Assembly (NCBI GenBank): GCA_027019845.1
Contig: JALUWE010000506.1
Span: 1-6,947, forward strand
DNA from: Anaerolineales bacterium
GTDB lineage: Bacteria; Chloroflexota; Anaerolineae; Anaerolineales; JABWBV01
Direction of reading: 5' to 3'
Length of the DNA stretch: 6,947 bases
A program made the translations under genes and the position numbers. Under the pieces are notes generated by a model. That model was not told the origin of the DNA and did not search any database. It saw only the letters and a list, made by a program, of their open reading frames with translations. This document shows, in pieces, positions 4,464 to 6,947 of this stretch (within the stretch, counting starts at the first letter, position 1; every line of letters begins with the position of its first letter).

Positions 4464-5279
4464 ATGACCCTCCTCCAGGCAATTCTCCTCGGCATCGTGC
4501 AGGGCCTGACCGAATTTCTGCCGGTCTCCAGTTCCGGGCATCTGGTGCTGGTGCCCTATCTGTTCGGCTGGCAGATTCCGGCTGACCAGGCTTTCGTGTT
4601 CAACGTTTTGGTGCAGATCGGTACGCTGGTAGCCGTGTTCGTGTACTTTTGGGGCGATTTGTTCGAGATTGCCCGGACTTTCTTGGCCGCGCTGGCCCGC
4701 CGGCAGCCCGCGCATCCCGAGGCCAGAATGGGCTGGCTGATTCTGATCGCCACCATCCCGGCAGCTACCTTCGGCCTGGCTTTCAAAAGCGCGGTCGAGG
4801 CCGCTTTCCAGAGCGTGACGGCCACCGGCCTGTTTCTGCTGTTTACCGCCGGGCTGCTGGTCGCCGCGGAGCGAATCGGCAAACGCCAACGCAGCATGGC
4901 GCAGATGACCTGGCGGGACGCGCTGGTGGTGGGGCTGTTTCAGTTGCTGGCGCTCTTTCCGGGTGTCTCACGTTCGGGCAGCACCATCACCGGCGGCATG
5001 GCGCGGCATTTAGAACGCGGGGAGGCAGCCCGTTTCTCCTTCCTGATCGCGGTGCCGATCATGCTGGGGGCCGGGTTGAATTCCCTCGTGGATTTGTTTC
5101 GCTTGCCGGATGTCAGCGCGTTTCTGGCTCCGATGCTGGCCGGGTTCGTGGCCTCCGCGGTGGTGGGGTATCTCTCCATTCGCTGGCTGTTGGGGTTTCT
5201 GAAGCGGTCCCCCTTGTACGTGTTCGCCCTCTATGTGGGTGTGGTGGGGGGAGGCACGCTGGTGTCGGTGTTGATCTGA
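4464..5279 (+). CDS. uppP: Undecaprenyl-diphosphatase (bacitracin resistance protein family)
   Basis: 271 aa, the normal length for UppP/BacA. This integral membrane enzyme removes a phosphate from undecaprenyl diphosphate, recycling the lipid carrier of peptidoglycan and other envelope polymers; raised dosage is known to give bacitracin tolerance. The first motif is QGLTEFLPVSSSGHL (13-27), with Q13/E17 as the (E/Q)xxxE pair, and S24 and H26. The second catalytic motif is PGVSRSGSTIT (166-176), with R170 and T174. Hydrophobic segments lie at about 45-63, 88-108, 115-134, 152-166, 190-206, 217-238 and 250-271. MTLLQAILLGIVQG is the standard family N-terminus, which fixes the ATG at 4464 despite the missing RBS. 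The gene is convergent with the leftward gene ending at 5337; no terminator is visible in the 57-bp gap. Confidence 0.97.
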   Translation: MTLLQAILLGIVQGLTEFLPVSSSGHLVLVPYLFGWQIPADQAFVFNVLVQIGTLVAVFVYFWGDLFEIARTFLAALARRQPAHPEARMGWLILIATIPAATFGLAFKSAVEAAFQSVTATGLFLLFTAGLLVAAERIGKRQRSMAQMTWRDALVVGLFQLLALFPGVSRSGSTITGGMARHLERGEAARFSFLIAVPIMLGAGLNSLVDLFRLPDVSAFLAPMLAGFVASAVVGYLSIRWLLGFLKRSPLYVFALYVGVVGGGTLVSVLI

Positions 5280-5336
5280 GGGGGGCTGGGGGAAGTCGTG
5301 GGCGCTGGCGAGACCTTTCGACGGATCACCCCACCT

Positions 5337-5921
5337 TCACGCCCCCGCGGGCAGGCTGCCATACAGGTACCAGTACACATCCCTCGGAAACGCGGGCGCG
5401 ATTTCCGCTTCCCAGACGAACTCCCCCGGCGCCAAAACGGATTGCAAAAAGCGGTCCATTCGGTGGAGCAACTCTAATTCGGGGTCGGGTATCTCACGCG
5501 CTTCCTGTTGCAGCAGGTGCAACATAGCCCGGCGTTGTACCTCGTAAGGATAACGGTTGGCGTGTCCGCCGCGGTCTTTCCGGTATTCGTTGATGAAATT
5601 CGTCCAGAGAGTCAGACGTGAGCGAAATTCCTGCCGGGCTTTGTTCTCCCAGGCCGCCCGCCACCTGGTGCGGATAGCATCCATGCGTATTGCGAGCTGT
5701 TCGATGACGTGCGATTGCGCCGGGGGGATGCCGCTCGCCTGCCAGCCGCGTGCCCGTTCCCGCGCCAGCAGCAGCCATCCGAGCGTCATACGCGGGAAGG
5801 GAGCTTCCCCCTGCAAGGCACGGAGGCCAAGCGGCCAATAAATTTCATCCGAAAGCAGGTATTTCTCGAGTTCTGGTATCCCCGCTTGCAAAAATGTCCG
5901 ATCATATTCCAGGGAGGGCAT
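5337..5921 (-). CDS. Unrecognised helical protein, second gene of a response-regulator operon
   Basis: 194 aa; I do not recognise the family. It looks soluble and mostly alpha-helical, with no signal peptide, no long hydrophobic segment and no metal-binding cluster. Visible stretches: an N-terminal EYDRTFLQAGIPELEKYLLSDEIYWPLG (5-32), then TLGWLLLARERARGW (46-60), a long charged helical part (67-105) rich in Arg and Trp (RTRWRAAWENKARQEFRSRL), the segment NRYPYEVQRRAMLHLLQQEA (122-141), and a C-terminus DVYWYLYGSLP. The ATG at 5921 lies 9 nt after the TAG of the response regulator gene, with only a weak AGG-type site, so translational coupling is likely. Co-transcription suggests a role linked to that regulator, but the sequence alone gives no function. 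Confidence 0.8.
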   Translation of the reverse strand: MPSLEYDRTFLQAGIPELEKYLLSDEIYWPLGLRALQGEAPFPRMTLGWLLLARERARGWQASGIPPAQSHVIEQLAIRMDAIRTRWRAAWENKARQEFRSRLTLWTNFINEYRKDRGGHANRYPYEVQRRAMLHLLQQEAREIPDPELELLHRMDRFLQSVLAPGEFVWEAEIAPAFPRDVYWYLYGSLPAGA

Positions 5922-5930
5922 CCGAGGGGC

Positions 5931-6329
5931 CTACCGGGGAGAGTGGCTGCGCAATACTTCCCGAATGGTGCTCAACAACTTTTCTGGAGTGGCCGGTTTG
6001 GTGATGTATTTGACCGCGCCCAGTTCCAGCGCTCGCACCGCGTCGTCTATGCCGCTCAGCGCGGACAGGATGATGACCGGCGGGAGGGGATGGAGGATGA
6101 TCTTGAGCGAGCGCAGCATGTCGTAGCCCGACCGGCCCGGCATCATCAAATCCAGGATGATGATGTCGTAGGGCTTATTGTTCTGGTTGGCCAGGTTGAT
6201 GTAGTTCACCACCTCGTCCCAGGTCGAAGCAGTTGAGGTCTTATGTCCTGCTCGACGGAGCGAATAGGAGATCAGATCGAGCATGGCCGGATCGTCATCC
6301 ACGACCAGAATGTTCGCACGAATTTTCAT
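5931..6329 (-). CDS. Stand-alone CheY-like response regulator receiver protein
   Basis: 132 aa, a single receiver domain with no output domain. Conserved residues are all present: acidic pocket DDD (11-13), phospho-acceptor D60 in IIILDLMMPG, S89 at the Thr/Ser switch position (IILSAL), and K111 in the cis-peptide TKP (110-112). GHKTSTASTWDEV is a normal helix 1/strand 2 region. Such proteins pass a phosphoryl signal from a histidine kinase to a partner protein by contact; no kinase is in the window. AAGGAG with a 7-nt spacer to the ATG at 6329 supports the start, and an extended -10 box lies just upstream. It is first in a leftward unit with the gene at 5337-5921, the likeliest effector or partner. 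Confidence 0.95.
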   Translation of the reverse strand: MKIRANILVVDDDPAMLDLISYSLRRAGHKTSTASTWDEVVNYINLANQNNKPYDIIILDLMMPGRSGYDMLRSLKIILHPLPPVIILSALSGIDDAVRALELGAVKYITKPATPEKLLSTIREVLRSHSPR

Positions 6330-6352
6330 GGGCGCTCTCCTTTGATGGTTGA

Positions 6353-6361
6353 ATTCTACCA
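6353..6361 (-). promoter_or_regulatory. Extended -10 promoter of the response regulator operon
   Basis: The minus strand reads TGGTAGAAT at 6361-6353: TG, one base, and TAGAAT (5/6 match). No clear -35 box is seen. Transcription would begin near 6346, just before the AAGGAG site (6342-6337) and about 17 nt before the ATG at 6329, so the leader is very short. Confidence 0.55.
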
Positions 6362-6458
6362 GAAATCCCCGGAGTTAACACAACCGGGTCGGGCAAAAGC
6401 ACCCACATGGCCGCTCCTGATCCCCAGCTCCCCCCAAAACGGCGCGCTGATCGGCAAC

Positions 6459-6635
6459 TCACTTTACAGTACTTACGCAGTTGAGACCTCACAGGTCTAC
6501 TACCACACGATGCAGGAAGATTTTACCCAAAACAGATTGCATCCGGGCGTCTCCATGCGCTTTGAGACCTGTGAGGTCTGGGTGCGACTTTTCAAGTGTG
6601 TAAGTCCTATCACTTTACAGAAGTCACGCAATTGG
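6459..6635. mobile_element. Small MITE-like element with 14-bp inverted ends and flanking direct repeats
   Basis: ACTTACGCAGTTGA (6471-6484) and the inverted ACTTACACACTTGA (6605-6592) match at 12 of 14 positions and bound 135 bp. Inside, AGACCT-CAC-AGGTCT (6484-6498) and AGACCT-GTG-AGGTCT (6565-6579) are two small hairpins that are exact reverse complements of each other. GATGCA (6509-6514) and TGCATC (6538-6543) form a further inner inverted pair. TCACTTTACAG occurs at 6459-6469 and again at 6610-6620. The likeness continues into the next 15 bases (21 of 26 positions overall), so the right flank may be a diverged second left end rather than a target-site duplication. No open frame is credible. 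ACTTACGCA-type ends are a recurring theme in small elements of repeat-rich bacteria. Confidence 0.6.
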
Positions 6636-6693
6636 TGAACTCAAGCGCGGGTTTTGTGTCATTACGAACGCCTGTGTAAGCTCCACACCCCCC

Positions 6694-6884
6694 GTCATTC
6701 TGAGGGCACGCAGTGCCCGAAGAATCTGGCGGCGCAGCGACCGAAGAATCCGGGGCATAGCGACCGTCAGGGCGACCGGCCGGTCGCCCTGACCCCCAAT
6801 AACCACGCCCCGAACAACCGTCCCCTGTCCCCGGTCGTCCGTCCAACATCTCCCCCACCATCGCCGAGATTCTTCGCTGTCGCT
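6694..6884. repeat. Composite MITE-like/REP-like element, copy B (191 bp, right end truncated)
   Basis: Same order and orientation as copy A at 1607-1888: GTCATTCTGAGGG start (6694), ATTCT...AGAAT hairpin with GCA triloop (6697-6725), further CGAAGAATC half-repeats, a 28-bp palindrome (6766-6793), CCAATAACCACGC and CCGTCCCC motifs, CATCGC, then the inverted right end GAGATTCTTCGCTGTCGCT (6866-6884). It stops short of the final CAGAATGAC and runs into TGTATAAAAT. It is shorter than A because it lacks the perfect 23-bp expansion and the second internal hairpin. Confidence 0.75.
6766..6793. repeat. 28-bp perfect palindrome, centre of copy B
   Basis: GTCAGGGCGACCGG (6766-6779) is followed at once by its exact reverse complement (6780-6793). 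Compared with the palindrome at 1701-1728 it has A for G at position 4 and T for C at position 25, a matched pair of changes that keeps the symmetry. Confidence 0.9.
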
Positions 6885-6886
6885 TG

Positions 6887-6894
6887 TATAAAAT
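6887..6894 (+). promoter_or_regulatory. TATAAAAT box at the junction of copy B
   Basis: TATAAAAT lies directly after the truncated end of copy B and could be a -10 box (TATAAA or TAAAAT, each 5/6) for a rightward gene beyond the window. No -35 match is seen in the repeat upstream. This is weak evidence. Confidence 0.3.
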
Positions 6895-6917
6895 AGTGGC
6901 GGGCAGGGTGTCCCCGC

Positions 6918-6941
6918 GGTAAGATAGAGGGAAATCTTACC
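6918..6941. other. Perfect hairpin near the right edge
   Basis: GGTAAGAT (6918-6925) and ATCTTACC (6934-6941) are perfect 8-bp arms around the 8-nt loop AGAGGGAA. No T-run follows on the minus strand, and the plus strand is cut off 6 nt later. With the TATAAAAT box 24 nt upstream, it could lie in the leader of a rightward gene, its loop resembling a ribosome binding site. Confidence 0.5.
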
Positions 6942-6947
6942 ATTGGC

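Noticed and set aside
4649..5527. A 292-codon rightward frame overlapping uppP
   Set aside because: Out-of-frame shadow of uppP with Arg/Gly-rich composition; it also runs across the convergent gene end.
6624..6861. Overlapping leftward frames through copy B
   Set aside because: They consist of translated repeat words (GDRPVALTVA, RILRSLR). Two overlapping frames read the same DNA, as expected of repeats and not genes.

Overview
The window looks like a piece of a moderately GC-rich bacterial chromosome with ordinary single-copy genes separated by long, repeat-filled gaps. The repeat styles (ATTCT...AGAAT hairpin repeats, ATCCT...AGGAT hairpin repeats, C-rich hexamers), a Uma2-family gene and stand-alone receiver proteins fit Chloroflexota (Anaerolineae-like) best. 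That placement is inference from general impression, not a search; no rRNA, tRNA or marker phylogeny is available here.

Layout. At the left edge is the first 21 codons of a leftward gene that resembles the start of a NarL/LuxR-type response regulator whose acidic pocket is replaced. It has its own RBS and -10 box, insulated by a strong leftward terminator (179-214) from the next leftward gene, a membrane-anchored or secreted protein of unknown function (387-1349). A gap of about 800 bp follows (1350-2158), filled by repeats: a solitary ATCCT-type hairpin, a 282-bp composite element (copy A) with a 28-bp perfect palindrome, and an amplified half-repeat. Next is a leftward Uma2-family nuclease gene (2159-2758), divergent from tgt (2855-3982, tRNA-guanine transglycosylase), whose GTG start lies 8 nt after a TATAAT box. 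A 430-bp array of four hairpin-containing repeats and a CCCTAT hexamer run separate tgt from uppP (4464-5279, undecaprenyl-diphosphatase). Convergent to uppP is a leftward two-gene unit: a stand-alone CheY-like response regulator (5931-6329) followed 9 nt later by an unrecognised helical protein (5337-5921). The right end (6360-6947) has no gene but holds a 135-bp terminal-inverted-repeat element and a second copy (copy B, 191 bp) of the composite element.

How the parts relate. The genes do not form one pathway: tgt serves queuosine tRNA modification, uppP recycles the undecaprenyl carrier of cell-wall synthesis, and the regulator pair is a probable signalling operon. The most interesting signal is in the repeats. 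Almost all share one design: ATYCT/AGRAT outer arms, G/A mismatches in tandem, and a centre usually closed as C(GNA)G, a class of triloop known to make very stable single-stranded DNA hairpins. The two copies of the central palindrome differ by a paired change that keeps perfect symmetry. I see no transposase in the window, so any mobilising enzyme would act in trans. No CRISPR array, phage module or defence cluster was seen.
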